From positions 62,001 through 126,000 of the forward strand of contig URDU01000002.1 of assembly GCA_900546625.1 (NCBI GenBank): a DNA stretch of 64,000 nucleotides, in the 5' to 3' direction. The first letter of the stretch is position 1. Every line of letters begins with the position of its first letter. The position numbers and the translations under genes are program-made. The notes beneath the pieces are model-generated. The model saw nothing but the letters and a program-made list of their open reading frames with translations. It did not search any database and was not told the DNA's origin. Below are positions 1-8,705 of this stretch, one piece after another. This stretch comes from an uncultured Lachnobacterium sp. Lineage in GTDB: Bacteria > Bacillota > Clostridia > Lachnospirales > Lachnospiraceae.

Positions 1-312
1 TATCCGTACCTGACGTATGAGCAGGGAGAGTACAATTCACAGTACTTTTCGGAGGAGTTTGTCAGCACTCTTGACAGCAGAAAGAATATCAGGGTCAGAG
101 ACAGAGCTACACTTTTTAATCTGATAATTGGCTTAAATGGCTATACAGTGTGCTCAGGAGTGATTTCCGCAGAGCTGAATGGAAGGAATATTATATCAAA
201 GCCACTTGATGTGGAGGAGTATATGAGGATAGGCATTATCAGCAGAAAGGGTGTGGTACTCTCGCGATATGCAAGGGAGTATATTGAAGCATTGAAGGCG
301 CACTGTATGTGA
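1..312 (+). CDS. LysR-family transcriptional regulator, C-terminal fragment
   Basis: The window opens inside this gene; about 103 codons remain, in frame 1, ending with TGA at 310-312. The visible part looks like the end of a LysR-type effector-binding domain: a segment around TVCSGVIS, then strands ending in a segment about returning to metabolic substrates (EEYMRIGIISRKG) and the typical closing helix SRYAREYIEALK. LysR proteins are DNA-binding regulators whose C-terminal half binds a small ligand. The DNA-binding half lies outside the window. The gene is followed 130 bp later, same strand, by a thioredoxin-reductase-like gene, which could be its target, though nothing in the sequence proves this. 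Family assignment rests on the C-terminal pattern only. Confidence 0.7.
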   Translation, partial: YPYLTYEQGEYNSQYFSEEFVSTLDSRKNIRVRDRATLFNLIIGLNGYTVCSGVISAELNGRNIISKPLDVEEYMRIGIISRKGVVLSRYAREYIEALKAHCM

Positions 313-346
313 CACTACAATCAATATATAAGACATAATGTATAAG

Positions 347-386
347 ATATGATATATAAAATATGATATATAAGATATGATATATA
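347..386. repeat. 14-bp AT-rich tandem repeat
   Basis: The 12-mer atatgatatata recurs at 347-358, 361-372 and 375-386, giving a 14-bp period with three near-identical copies, followed by further ATATCAT sequence. It lies in the spacer between the LysR fragment and the flavoprotein gene at 445, so it sits where the promoter of the latter would be. It could be an operator array or simple replication slippage. Confidence 0.7.
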
Positions 387-444
387 TGATATATCATATA
401 TAAGGTCTGAACATATACAAACATTTGGTACAAGGAGCATAAGC

Positions 445-1302
445 ATGTACGACAGCATAATAATAGGAACAGGTCCTGCCGGACTGTCGGCAGCCCTGAA
501 TTTAAAAACATATAAAAAGGATTTTATCTGGTTTGGGTCAAAGAACCTGAGCGATAAGGTGCAAAAAGCAGAGAAAATCGCAAACTATCCTGGATTTCCG
601 ATGATAAGCGGTCAGGAGCTGTTTGAACGCTTTGACGCGCACAGACGGGCAGCAGGAATTGATATAACAGAAAAGACCGTGACCAATATCATGCCTGCAG
701 GAGATGGATTTATGGTGCTTGCAGACAATGAGGTGTATGAGGCGAGGTCTCTCATACTGTGCATGGGTGTGATGTCTGCAAAGCAGCTTGACAGGGAGGA
801 TGAGCTCCTTGGAAAGAGGCTCAGCTACTGTGCCACCTGTGACGGCATGTTTTACAAGGATAAGAGGATAGCTGTCATATGCAATGACAAAAAGTATGAG
901 CATGAGGTAAAATATCTTGCAGATATTGCGGCAGAGGTATTGTATTTCCCGACCTTTAATGACAGCGAAATAGAGCTTTCCAATGTAAAGATATCAAGGG
1001 ATATGCCTGTTGCATTGACAGGTGATTCATTTGTAGAGGGAATTACGCTTCGAAGCGGAAGGACTGAGAGCGTTGACGGAGTGTTCTGCCTCAGAAATGC
1101 CATCGCACCGTCAAAGCTTATGCCACAGCTTGAAGTCGAAAACGCACATATATTGGTGGACAGAGCCCAGCAGACAAATGTAGCAGGCTGTTTTGCAGCG
1201 GGTGACTGCACAGGCAGGCCTTACCAGTATACGAAGGCTGTCGGAGAGGGAAATGTGGCAGCACACTCTTGTATACAATATCTTAGTAAATCAGAAAAAT
1301 AA
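445..1302 (+). CDS. Thioredoxin reductase-like flavoprotein, probably the ferredoxin-dependent (FFTR) type
   Basis: A 285-residue protein with the thioredoxin reductase fold. It has an N-terminal FAD-binding motif GTGPAGLSAA (residues 8-17), a redox-active CATC at 129-132 and a C-terminal FAD motif FAAGDCTGRPYQYTKAVGEG. In NADPH-dependent TrxB the segment after the CxxC carries a GxGxxA/G nucleotide-binding loop; here that place reads AVICNDKKYEHE, with no glycine loop. This is the hallmark of the clostridial ferredoxin-dependent flavin thioredoxin reductases described from Clostridium acetobutylicum, whose overall layout and GDCTGxPYQYxKAVGEG ending match. The likely role is passing electrons from reduced ferredoxin to a thioredoxin; the substrate is inferred. 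Good start: ATG after AAGGAGCATAAGC. Likely monocistronic, with the LysR gene upstream as a possible regulator. Confidence 0.8.
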   Translation: MYDSIIIGTGPAGLSAALNLKTYKKDFIWFGSKNLSDKVQKAEKIANYPGFPMISGQELFERFDAHRRAAGIDITEKTVTNIMPAGDGFMVLADNEVYEARSLILCMGVMSAKQLDREDELLGKRLSYCATCDGMFYKDKRIAVICNDKKYEHEVKYLADIAAEVLYFPTFNDSEIELSNVKISRDMPVALTGDSFVEGITLRSGRTESVDGVFCLRNAIAPSKLMPQLEVENAHILVDRAQQTNVAGCFAAGDCTGRPYQYTKAVGEGNVAAHSCIQYLSKSEK

Positions 1303-1345
1303 TATGGCAATGGCATAGAGGTCGGTTAAAGCATGTTAAAGGCAA

Positions 1346-2647
1346 TTACAGCCATTTACCATTGAGAAGATACTGATTTCTCTCAGCTCCGACTGAGACA
1401 AACTGTATTTCATGTCTTAGCATGTCCTCAAGCGAACTTATGTAGCGCTTGGCATTTACAGGCAGCTCATCATACGACCTGCAGTTTGATATATTGGTTT
1501 TCCACCCCGGCAGCATTTTGACTACCGGGGTATATTTTTCAAGATTTTCGGTAGGGTCAAAGACATTGGTTACAGCATTTTTATACTGATATCCGGTGAT
1601 TACTGGAATTTCGTCCATGATGCTAAGAACATCGAGCTTGGTCAGTGCAATTTTGTCAGCATGCTGGCATTTTAGACCATAGCGGCTTGCAACGGCATCA
1701 AACGGACCTACACGACGTGGTCTTCCGGTTGCAGCACCATATTCGCTGCCATATTTGCGGACCATCTCAGTCCATTCACCGTTCATTGCTTTTTCTGCGA
1801 CAAACGGTCCGGCTCCGACACAGGTAGAGTATGCTTTTAGCACACCTACCACATGGTCTAATGAAGCACCGGGGATACCGGCACCTATAGGACCGTATGC
1901 GGAGATGGTAGAGGAGCTTGAGGTATATGGGAAAATACCATAGTCGATATCCCTCATTGCACCGAGCTGTGCTTCAAGGACAACACGCTTTCCCTTTGAG
2001 AGTGCATTCTCAAGGAATGCACCGGTATCTGTGATATAAGGTGCATATTTTGCAGCCTTCTGCTTGCACCATGACAAAAGAGCAGACAGTGACATAGGCT
2101 CCTGATGATAGCAGCCTGCAAGCTCAAGGTTTTTAGCCTCAAGCATGGTCTTAAGTCTGGCCTGAACATTCTCATCATCTAAGTGGAGCAAATCACCGAG
2201 ACGGATTGTTTTTTTACGGTATTTATCACTGTATGCATAGGCAATACCGCGCTTGGTAGAGCCAAAGGCTGCTCCGGACTTTGAAAGGCGGGCTTCCTCA
2301 AGCTCATCCTGTATTTTATGCCACGGCATGGAAATTGTGGCTCTTGTTGATAATTTCAGATTTTTTGGTGAAACAGATACATTTTGTGTTCTGATTTGTG
2401 CAATTTCATTTGACAGATGGTTGAGGTCGATGACCATTCCGTCACCGAGCACACACACCACATCAGGATGGAGTATTCCGGATGGAAGCAGATTTAAGAC
2501 AAATTTTCCTTGTTTATTGACCTCTGTATGTCCGGCGTTGTTACCGCCCTGATAGCGGACTACGATATCCGCATGTTCTGCGAGCAGGTCGATGACACGG
2601 CCCTTTCCCTCGTCTCCCCAGTTTATTCCTGTAACTGCTGTAAGCAT
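1346..2647 (-). CDS. purA: Adenylosuccinate synthetase
   Basis: A 433-residue protein, the usual length for PurA, which joins IMP and aspartate using GTP to form adenylosuccinate, the first step from IMP to AMP in the cytoplasm. The N-terminus carries the P-loop-like GINWGDEGKGRVIDLL followed by VVRYQGGNNAGHT, whose Asp and His are the catalytic pair in the family. Further on are the IMP-binding segment around STKRGIAYAYSDK, GPIGAGIPG, and TGRPRRVGPFDAVASRYG near residue 300, then the guanine-binding LTKLDVL. The start is supported by AAGGAGGCATTCATC before the ATG. GINWGDEG replaces the commoner GxQWGDEG. It is transcribed towards the flavoprotein gene, with only 43 bp between the two stop codons. 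Confidence 0.95.
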   Translation of the reverse strand: MLTAVTGINWGDEGKGRVIDLLAEHADIVVRYQGGNNAGHTEVNKQGKFVLNLLPSGILHPDVVCVLGDGMVIDLNHLSNEIAQIRTQNVSVSPKNLKLSTRATISMPWHKIQDELEEARLSKSGAAFGSTKRGIAYAYSDKYRKKTIRLGDLLHLDDENVQARLKTMLEAKNLELAGCYHQEPMSLSALLSWCKQKAAKYAPYITDTGAFLENALSKGKRVVLEAQLGAMRDIDYGIFPYTSSSSTISAYGPIGAGIPGASLDHVVGVLKAYSTCVGAGPFVAEKAMNGEWTEMVRKYGSEYGAATGRPRRVGPFDAVASRYGLKCQHADKIALTKLDVLSIMDEIPVITGYQYKNAVTNVFDPTENLEKYTPVVKMLPGWKTNISNCRSYDELPVNAKRYISSLEDMLRHEIQFVSVGAERNQYLLNGKWL

Positions 2648-2695
2648 GATGAATGCCTCCTTGTTTTTTTATATGAATATAAGGTAACTATTTTA

Positions 2696-4036
2696 CTACG
2701 TGCAATACCGAAACGTCTTATCCGTGAGTATTCTTGCAAAGATGAGTCCGAGCGGCAGTGCAATGATTATCATGATTGCCGATGCAAACCATGAGACTGC
2801 ATCCGAAAGTGCCATAATGCCGAAATTGTATATAGCCCGGTACAGATAGAGTCCGGGTACCATTATGACTATGGATGGAACAGTAAGAGATATTCTCGGA
2901 TATCCGTTATTTTCCTTGATAAATGATGCGAGAAGCCCTGCTGTGAGAGCTCCGGCAAATGCGGCAGCAGGAGCAGGCATACCTGTCAGGTCTACCAGCT
3001 CAAGCCGCAGTGAATTTGCTATGGCACCGATAAGAGCAGCTGTTGCAGCCATGGGAGCAGGGCTGTTGAACATAATTGAGAATCCAAACACACCGAAGAA
3101 GCTCATTATAAGCCTCAGGATTAGATGTAGTACGGGGCTCAGATTCATGTCTTCAAAGTCCATAGGCTGCAGCTGCAGAAGCAGCGCCATAATCCATGCA
3201 AACATCGTGGCTACCATGACTATTATTATTGCATAGGCAAGGCGTTCAAGACCGGAGCGCAGGTCCAGCTTTGCCAGGTCGATTCCGCTTGTGATAAACG
3301 GAAATCCCGGTATGATAAAGAGCATGGAACAGATGTATCCGGCTTCATGAATGGTTGATACATTGAAAGCCATCTCTGCTATTTTTAAAAGTGCCGCATA
3401 TATGAAGCATGAGGCAGAAATTGATACCGCTATATTAAGGAATAAAGTAAAATGATGCTTTATAAGCTTTGTTCTGATGAGATTTCCAATGCCGGCTGCT
3501 ATAAATGCCAGCATCATCTCGATAGGACCTCCTCCGAGCAGAAACGTGAAGGCACAGCATGCTATAGCTGCTGCAAGTCCAAGCCTTGCAGGGGAGTAAA
3601 TGGCATGAATCTGCTCTATCTCATCGAGACGGCGGTGGATTTCTTCACCGGTCAGGTGAGCTTCCTCCTTAGGAAAATTGTCGACAAACTGCTCCATGCG
3701 ATAGAGCTTTGATGTATTTACACCTGTGTTTGCTATGCTGAGTGACTGCGATATACAGTCATTTCCGTCAAAGCAGTTGAACTCGATGGACATCAGTCCG
3801 ACATCCACTGTACATGTGACGCCGAGCTCCTTTGAGAGCCGGTTCATGGAGGTTCTCACACGCCAGGCTCCTGTGCCGCAGGAGAGCATGATGAGACCGA
3901 CACGTCCGATTACAGAGGCTTTTTCAATAAGTCCGGCTTTATCTATGAGTATATTTCCATCCTGTCTGGCATAATCATGCCAGGGGATTTCCATATGATT
4001 TTTTTCCATGATATCTGTGTAGCTGTTATCTGCCAT
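2696..4036 (-). CDS. ThrE-family threonine/serine exporter, fused two-domain form
   Basis: A 446-residue integral membrane protein. Residues 1-125 are soluble, with a segment about residues 35-100 typical of the ThrE N-terminal domain (IMLSCGTGAWRVRTSMNRLSKELG). About ten hydrophobic segments follow between residues 150 and 440. The family exports threonine and serine using the proton gradient. In many Firmicutes the two halves (DUF1212 and DUF3815) are separate genes; here they form one chain, as in Corynebacterium ThrE. The segment IIPGFPFITSGIDLAKLDLRSGLERLAYA is characteristic of the first half, and APMAATAALIGAIANSLR of the second. It is downstream of, and overlaps by 11 bp, the unknown gene at 4026-4784, so the two are probably co-transcribed and translationally coupled. 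Confidence 0.85.
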   Translation of the reverse strand: MADNSYTDIMEKNHMEIPWHDYARQDGNILIDKAGLIEKASVIGRVGLIMLSCGTGAWRVRTSMNRLSKELGVTCTVDVGLMSIEFNCFDGNDCISQSLSIANTGVNTSKLYRMEQFVDNFPKEEAHLTGEEIHRRLDEIEQIHAIYSPARLGLAAAIACCAFTFLLGGGPIEMMLAFIAAGIGNLIRTKLIKHHFTLFLNIAVSISASCFIYAALLKIAEMAFNVSTIHEAGYICSMLFIIPGFPFITSGIDLAKLDLRSGLERLAYAIIIVMVATMFAWIMALLLQLQPMDFEDMNLSPVLHLILRLIMSFFGVFGFSIMFNSPAPMAATAALIGAIANSLRLELVDLTGMPAPAAAFAGALTAGLLASFIKENNGYPRISLTVPSIVIMVPGLYLYRAIYNFGIMALSDAVSWFASAIMIIIALPLGLIFARILTDKTFRYCT

Positions 4037-4784
4037 AAATTATCGCCTCGGCCTTTTGTACATGTTTCTCAAGATTTTTTAGGAAATGAGAGCTTCGAAG
4101 GAAAATACCAATTTCATCATACCGCTTGTCATTTTCCACAAGCGAGTCCTGACCGTAAAAAACATATGCCATAGGAAGCTCCTTTTCAATCTGTATCATC
4201 AGATCCCATACGGCAGAGTACGCCTCAGCCTCAGTCTCCTTGAGCTTTACCGTATCGGGAAGCTCACGTATCAGGAGTATTCCGTCATGCTTTACGATGA
4301 CCTGCTGTGTGGGAGTCATATGCTCGGAATCATAGGTGTGGCTGTAGCGGTAAGCCTGTGCGTAGTAGATATCCTTTTTATTTGACATATCGTTATATAT
4401 CTCATGAAAATGTATATAGTTCTTGTCGTGAGATATGTGTTTATACTCGGGCAGCGGATTTCCGTGCTCATCGGTCATGATTATTGGATTTTGATGTCCG
4501 TCGGCATTGAAGCGGTACGGTATGATATATGAATTTCGCAGCAGATCAAATACTGTGTTGTTGCACAGACACATAAGCAGTGCGGAAAGATCGCGGTTGG
4601 TATATGCATTGAAGAGAGCTTTGGCAAATTTTTCTGCCGGAAGTGATACATCAAATTCATCGTTGTAAACCAGATTTTCATTGAAGGTTTCCATAAGCCT
4701 GTCACACGCCCATGGATCGTTTAGTATCTTCTGAAACAGCATTTCTGTATGATCTTCTCTTGGAAACATTGTCTTTTCACTCAT
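4026..4784 (-). CDS. Hypothetical protein, first gene of a pair with the ThrE exporter
   Basis: About 252 residues, soluble, with no signal peptide or membrane segment. I do not recognise a family. The N-terminal half contains a SALLMCLCNNTVFDLLR helix. The middle has many His and Tyr residues (EYKHISHDKNYIHFHEIYND), and the C-terminal third is alpha/beta-like and ends in a charged helix (LKNLEKHVQKAEAIIYGR). The ATG at 4784 is chosen because AAAGGA lies nine bases upstream; a GTG three codons earlier (4793) is the alternative. The four-base-type overlap with the exporter gene suggests one transcript, so a link to amino acid export or stress is possible but only inferred. Confidence 0.65.
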   Translation of the reverse strand: MSEKTMFPREDHTEMLFQKILNDPWACDRLMETFNENLVYNDEFDVSLPAEKFAKALFNAYTNRDLSALLMCLCNNTVFDLLRNSYIIPYRFNADGHQNPIIMTDEHGNPLPEYKHISHDKNYIHFHEIYNDMSNKKDIYYAQAYRYSHTYDSEHMTPTQQVIVKHDGILLIRELPDTVKLKETEAEAYSAVWDLMIQIEKELPMAYVFYGQDSLVENDKRYDEIGIFLRSSHFLKNLEKHVQKAEAIIYGR

Positions 4785-4856
4785 TTGAAACACGTCCTTT
4801 TCTTATATAATCAATATTTCTCTTTTGGGCATTTATGATTATACAATTATGATTGC

Positions 4857-4894
4857 AATAAGTAAAAAGTATAATTGATATAATTGAAATATCA
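4857..4894 (+). promoter_or_regulatory. Shared upstream element, metE copy
   Basis: The 25 bp starting at 4857 (aataagtaaaaagtataatt followed by gatat) match 23 of 25 bases at 7532-7556 upstream of the LysR gene that follows metE. Both copies run into imperfect dyads of the GATAT/ATATC type. This is a good candidate for the binding site of the LysR regulator at 7644, controlling both metE and itself. Confidence 0.6.
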
Positions 4895-5058
4895 CATTAT
4901 TATATCTACGAGAAGACACGACCGAAAAATTTTTATCCATAGGAAAAATCTATATCAAACGCATGATTTTATGTATTTTACAATGGACAAAAGGAAATAT
5001 ATAATAGCCTCAACTTTTGAAAGCAATAAAACACAAAAATAAAGCAGGAGGTTTAATA

Positions 5059-7377
5059 ATGCAGACATCGGTAATCGGTTATCCGAGAATAGGAACACTC
5101 AGGGAATTGAAATTTGCCCTGGAAAAATATTTCAGAAATGAAATCACAGCTACAGAGCTTCAGACAACAGCAAAAGAGCTTCGTGCGATACACTGGCAGT
5201 CGCAGAAGGAGGCTGGGGTAGATTTCATCCCATCAAACGATTTTTCATTTTATGATATAGTGCTGGACAGCGCTTTTCTCTTTAATATAGTACCTAAGAG
5301 ATACAAAAAGCTTAACCTGTCAGAGTTGGATACATATATTGCGATGGCGCGAGGCTATCAGGGTGCCGGCGGTGACGTGAAGGCTCTTGCAATGAAAAAA
5401 TGGTTTAATACCAATTATCATTATATCGTGCCGGAGATAGAGGACGATACAGAGATTAAGCTGACAGGTGACAAGCTTATACGGGAATACAAAGAAGCAA
5501 AGAAAAGAGGAATAGAGACAAAGCCTATTATCACAGGGGCATATACACTGCTTAAGCTTTGCCGTTATACAGGTCAAAAGACTGCAGACGATTTTGTGGA
5601 TGTATTTGCAACAGCTTATAAAGAGCTTCTTACAAAATGTGAGGGCGAAAATGTAAAGTGGATACAGTTTGATGAGCCTGCACTTGTGTGGGATATGACG
5701 GTGGAGGACATCGAGGTATTCAAGCGTTTATATAAGGAAATACTTTCCGTAAAGTCAGATTGCAAAGTATTGCTCCAGACATATTTCGGGGACGTAAGGG
5801 ATGTGTATGAGGAGCTTGTCGCATTACCGTTTGACGGAATCGGATTGGATTTTATCGAGGGCAAACAGACCTCACAGCTTATAGAAAAATATGGTTTTCC
5901 AAAGGATAAGCTGCTTTTTGCAGGACTTGTAAACGGAAAAAATATCTGGAAAAATCATTATGCAAGGACTCTTGAAGTGCTTTCTGAGCTTAAGAAAAAG
6001 GGCATAAATACAGTGCTTTCCACATCCTGCTCTCTGCTTCATGTGCCATATACGCTTGCGCATGAAAAAAAGCTTGGCGAAGAATATCTGAGATACTTTG
6101 CATTTGCAAATGAGAAGCTCACGGAGCTTTCTGAGATTAAACAGCTTGCAGAAATTGATATCAAAGCTAATAATTTGGGTGGCGATAATAATGAAAAAAA
6201 TGTATCGGATAGTGAAATATTGGATAGCTATAAGGCTAATGTGGAGCTATTCTCAGGTAGCAGAGATTGTCATAATGATGCTGTAGCAAAGAGGCTTGCA
6301 AGGGTGACGGATGCTGATTATGTAAGGCTTCCGGAGAGAGCTAAGAGACAGAAGCTGCAGAAGGAGCTTTTCCAATTGCCGGAGTTTCCAACCACCACTA
6401 TAGGTTCTTTCCCACAGACAAAGGATGTAAAGGCAAACCGCTCTGCTTTTAAAAAGGGTGAGATCACGAAGGAGCAGTATGTCAATTTTAATAAGAAGAA
6501 GATTGAAGAGTGCGTGAAATGGCAGGAGGAGATTGGACTTGATGTGCTCGTACATGGAGAGTACGAGAGAAATGACATGGTAGAGTATTTTGGAGAGGCA
6601 CTTGGAGGCTTCCTCTTTACAGAGAAGGCATGGGTACAGTCATATGGTACAAGATGTGTAAAGCCGCCTGTCATCTGGGGAGATGTATATCGCAAAAAGC
6701 CTATTACTGTGGACTGGTCGGTTTTTGCACAGTCACAGACCTCACACATCATGAAGGGAATGCTCACAGGTCCTGTTACGATACTTAACTGGTCATTTCC
6801 GAGAGAGGATATCTCGATAAAGGATTCCATAGCACAGATTGCACTCGCAATCCGTGATGAGGTGCTTGACCTTGAGGCAAACGGCATCAAAATGATACAG
6901 ATTGACGAGGCTGCGCTTAGGGAGAAGCTTCCGCTTAGAAAATCAGACTGGTACAGCGAGTATCTTGATTTTGCAATTCCGGCATTCCGGCTGACACACA
7001 GCGGAGTAAAGCCTGAAACCCAGATTCATACACATATGTGCTATAGTGAGTTTACAGATATTATTCCTGCAATCGATGATATGGATGCGGATGTTATCAC
7101 ATTTGAGGCATCACGCTCAGATCTTGTGATACTTGATTCCTTAAGGGAGAACCATTTCGAGACAGAGGTGGGACCTGGAGTTTACGATATACATTCTCCG
7201 AGAGTGCCATCTGTTGATGAGATAGTCACAGTGCTTAAAAAGATGCTTGCAAAGATAGACAGAAGAAAGCTCTGGGTAAATCCTGACTGTGGACTTAAGA
7301 CACGAGGAGTGCCGGAGACGCAGGCGAGCCTTAAGAACATGGTAGAGGCAGCAAGGATACTTAGAGAGACAGTTTAA
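5059..7377 (+). CDS. metE: Cobalamin-independent methionine synthase
   Basis: A 772-residue enzyme that transfers a methyl group from 5-methyltetrahydropteroyl-triglutamate to homocysteine, the last step of methionine synthesis. It has the two-barrel MetE layout. The N-terminal half begins [21 protein letters not shown], and the catalytic half begins around residue 455 with [17 protein letters not shown]. The zinc and homocysteine ligands are visible: His and Cys in THMCYSEF, Glu in FEASRSD and Cys in [10 protein letters not shown]. The ATG at 5059 follows GCAGGAGGTTTAATA; an in-frame ATG 14 codons earlier has no ribosome site and was rejected. A strong terminator follows at 7397. No SAM or T-box riboswitch is apparent upstream; the element at 4857, shared with the LysR gene, suggests protein-based control. 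Confidence 0.96.
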   Translation: MQTSVIGYPRIGTLRELKFALEKYFRNEITATELQTTAKELRAIHWQSQKEAGVDFIPSNDFSFYDIVLDSAFLFNIVPKRYKKLNLSELDTYIAMARGYQGAGGDVKALAMKKWFNTNYHYIVPEIEDDTEIKLTGDKLIREYKEAKKRGIETKPIITGAYTLLKLCRYTGQKTADDFVDVFATAYKELLTKCEGENVKWIQFDEPALVWDMTVEDIEVFKRLYKEILSVKSDCKVLLQTYFGDVRDVYEELVALPFDGIGLDFIEGKQTSQLIEKYGFPKDKLLFAGLVNGKNIWKNHYARTLEVLSELKKKGINTVLSTSCSLLHVPYTLAHEKKLGEEYLRYFAFANEKLTELSEIKQLAEIDIKANNLGGDNNEKNVSDSEILDSYKANVELFSGSRDCHNDAVAKRLARVTDADYVRLPERAKRQKLQKELFQLPEFPTTTIGSFPQTKDVKANRSAFKKGEITKEQYVNFNKKKIEECVKWQEEIGLDVLVHGEYERNDMVEYFGEALGGFLFTEKAWVQSYGTRCVKPPVIWGDVYRKKPITVDWSVFAQSQTSHIMKGMLTGPVTILNWSFPREDISIKDSIAQIALAIRDEVLDLEANGIKMIQIDEAALREKLPLRKSDWYSEYLDFAIPAFRLTHSGVKPETQIHTHMCYSEFTDIIPAIDDMDADVITFEASRSDLVILDSLRENHFETEVGPGVYDIHSPRVPSVDEIVTVLKKMLAKIDRRKLWVNPDCGLKTRGVPETQASLKNMVEAARILRETV

Positions 7378-7396
7378 AATTCAAAAATTTTAAAAT

Positions 7397-7434
7397 AAAA
7401 ATCCGAAGACAATAGGGGGGTCTTCGGATTTTTC
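7397..7434 (+). terminator. Rho-independent terminator of metE
   Basis: The stem aaaaatccgaaga (7397-7409) pairs with tcttcggattttt (7421-7433) around an A/G-rich loop, and the right arm ends in a T-run. It lies 20 bp after the metE stop. Confidence 0.9.
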
Positions 7435-7531
7435 TGGGTTTTTTGCATTTTTAGTTGAGAGAAATGCTTTTGGAGTAGGTTTAATCTGTTCTTGTATTCA
7501 AGAACATTTGATATTATAATGTATAATCATA

Positions 7532-7572
7532 AATAAGTAAAAAACATAATTGATATATCAGATATATCAAAA
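7532..7572 (+). promoter_or_regulatory. Shared upstream element, LysR copy
   Basis: This is the second copy of the element found upstream of metE (23 of the first 25 bases identical). It is followed by the dyad tgatatatca-gatatatca, which fits the dyads (often T-N11-A) that LysR regulators bind. It lies about 70-110 bp before the LysR start. Confidence 0.6.
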
Positions 7573-7643
7573 TCATATCATGAATTTTTGCGTATCAAAA
7601 GGAAAATGACAAGTAAAACGCTAATAAAAAGGAGACTGTGAAC

Positions 7644-8540
7644 ATGGATATTAATTTTGAGTACTATAAGATATTTTATTATGTGGCAAAATACTGTAAT
7701 TTCACAAAGGCTGCGAGGGCGCTCGGAAACAGCCAGCCGAATGTAACCCGCGCCATGAACAATTTAGAGCAGCAGATAAACAGCATACTTTTTATCAGAA
7801 ATAACAGAGGTGTGCAGCTTACACCGGAGGGCGAGCGTCTGTATGCGCATGTGTCTGCTGCGATGTCACAGATACTTGCGGCGGAGGAGGAGCTGGCAGA
7901 CAGCACAGGCCTGTCACACGGAAGCGTATCCATAGGAGCCAGTGAGACAGCGCTCAACATATATCTGCTTGACAGGCTTAAGACATTTCACATGGCATAT
8001 CCGGGTATCAGGCTTAAGATATACAATCACTCCACCCCACAGGCTATAAATGCCGTAAAAAACGGAATGATTGATTTTGCAGTGGTATCGACACCGGCTG
8101 AGGTGGAGGCACCTCTTAAGATGATAAAGCTTGGTTCGTTTCAGGAGATTCTCGTGGGAGGCACCACCTTTACCGCGCTCGGAAGCCAGACTCTGTCATT
8201 AAAGGAGCTGCATAATTATCCGCTTATCGGACTGGGGCGGGAGACCATGACATTTCAGTTTTTTAACAGATTTTTTATGTCACACGGACTTGAATTTGCA
8301 CCTGATACAGAGACTGCAACGACAGACCAGATACTGCCGCTAGTAAAGAGTGAGCTTGGTCTTGCCTTTATGCCAAAGCCGATGGCAGAGACTGCGATAG
8401 CAAATAAAGAGATCGTTCAGATAGCTTTGGAGGAGGAGATACCGCAGAGAAATATATGTATGGTATACGATATTCATCACCCGATCAGTGCAGCGGCAAG
8501 AGAGCTGAAGAAGGTCATAACAGACAGCCTTAAGGGGTGA
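7644..8540 (+). CDS. LysR-family transcriptional regulator, probable regulator of metE
   Basis: A 298-residue LysR-type regulator of typical length. Residues 1-60 form the winged helix-turn-helix (YKIFYYVAKYCNFTKAARALGNSQPNVTRAMNNLEQQ). A linker helix leads to the substrate-binding domain, roughly residues 90-295, beginning GSVSIGASETALNIYLL. The ATG at 7644 has GGAG nine bases upstream. A GTG two codons earlier (7638) is only three bases from the same ribosome site and is less likely. Position directly after metE and an upstream sequence shared with metE suggest a regulator of methionine synthesis, like MetR in enterobacteria, although sequence alone does not show its ligand. Confidence 0.85.
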   Translation: MDINFEYYKIFYYVAKYCNFTKAARALGNSQPNVTRAMNNLEQQINSILFIRNNRGVQLTPEGERLYAHVSAAMSQILAAEEELADSTGLSHGSVSIGASETALNIYLLDRLKTFHMAYPGIRLKIYNHSTPQAINAVKNGMIDFAVVSTPAEVEAPLKMIKLGSFQEILVGGTTFTALGSQTLSLKELHNYPLIGLGRETMTFQFFNRFFMSHGLEFAPDTETATTDQILPLVKSELGLAFMPKPMAETAIANKEIVQIALEEEIPQRNICMVYDIHHPISAAARELKKVITDSLKG

Positions 8541-8554
8541 TTGGCAGCCGGCAG

Positions 8555-8599
8555 GTTACAAATTGCAATAGGTATGTTACACATTGGCTGGTTTGTAAC
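8555..8599. promoter_or_regulatory. Inverted repeat upstream of fucO
   Basis: gttacaaa (8555-8562) is exactly complementary to tttgtaac (8592-8599), with another gttac at 8576-8580 between them. It lies in the spacer between the LysR gene and the alcohol dehydrogenase gene and could be an operator for the latter. The evidence is symmetry and position only. Confidence 0.35.
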
Positions 8600-8705
8600 T
8601 TACATCTCGTTTAATACTTTGTTAAAATATAGTCAGGCAGATAAGTTATAAGAATTTATCGGCAGAGTCTTTTAGGATTTTTTTATTGGAAGGAGATTTT
8701 ACACT

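Noticed and set aside
4794..5058. Possible SAM or T-box riboswitch before metE
   Set aside because: No S-box core or T-box sequence (GGGTGG) was found; only the LysR-type shared element is visible.
6318..6890. 190-codon minus-strand ORF inside metE
   Set aside because: Shadow of metE: the plus-strand frame carries intact catalytic motifs, and the minus-strand frame has no ribosome site or family pattern.
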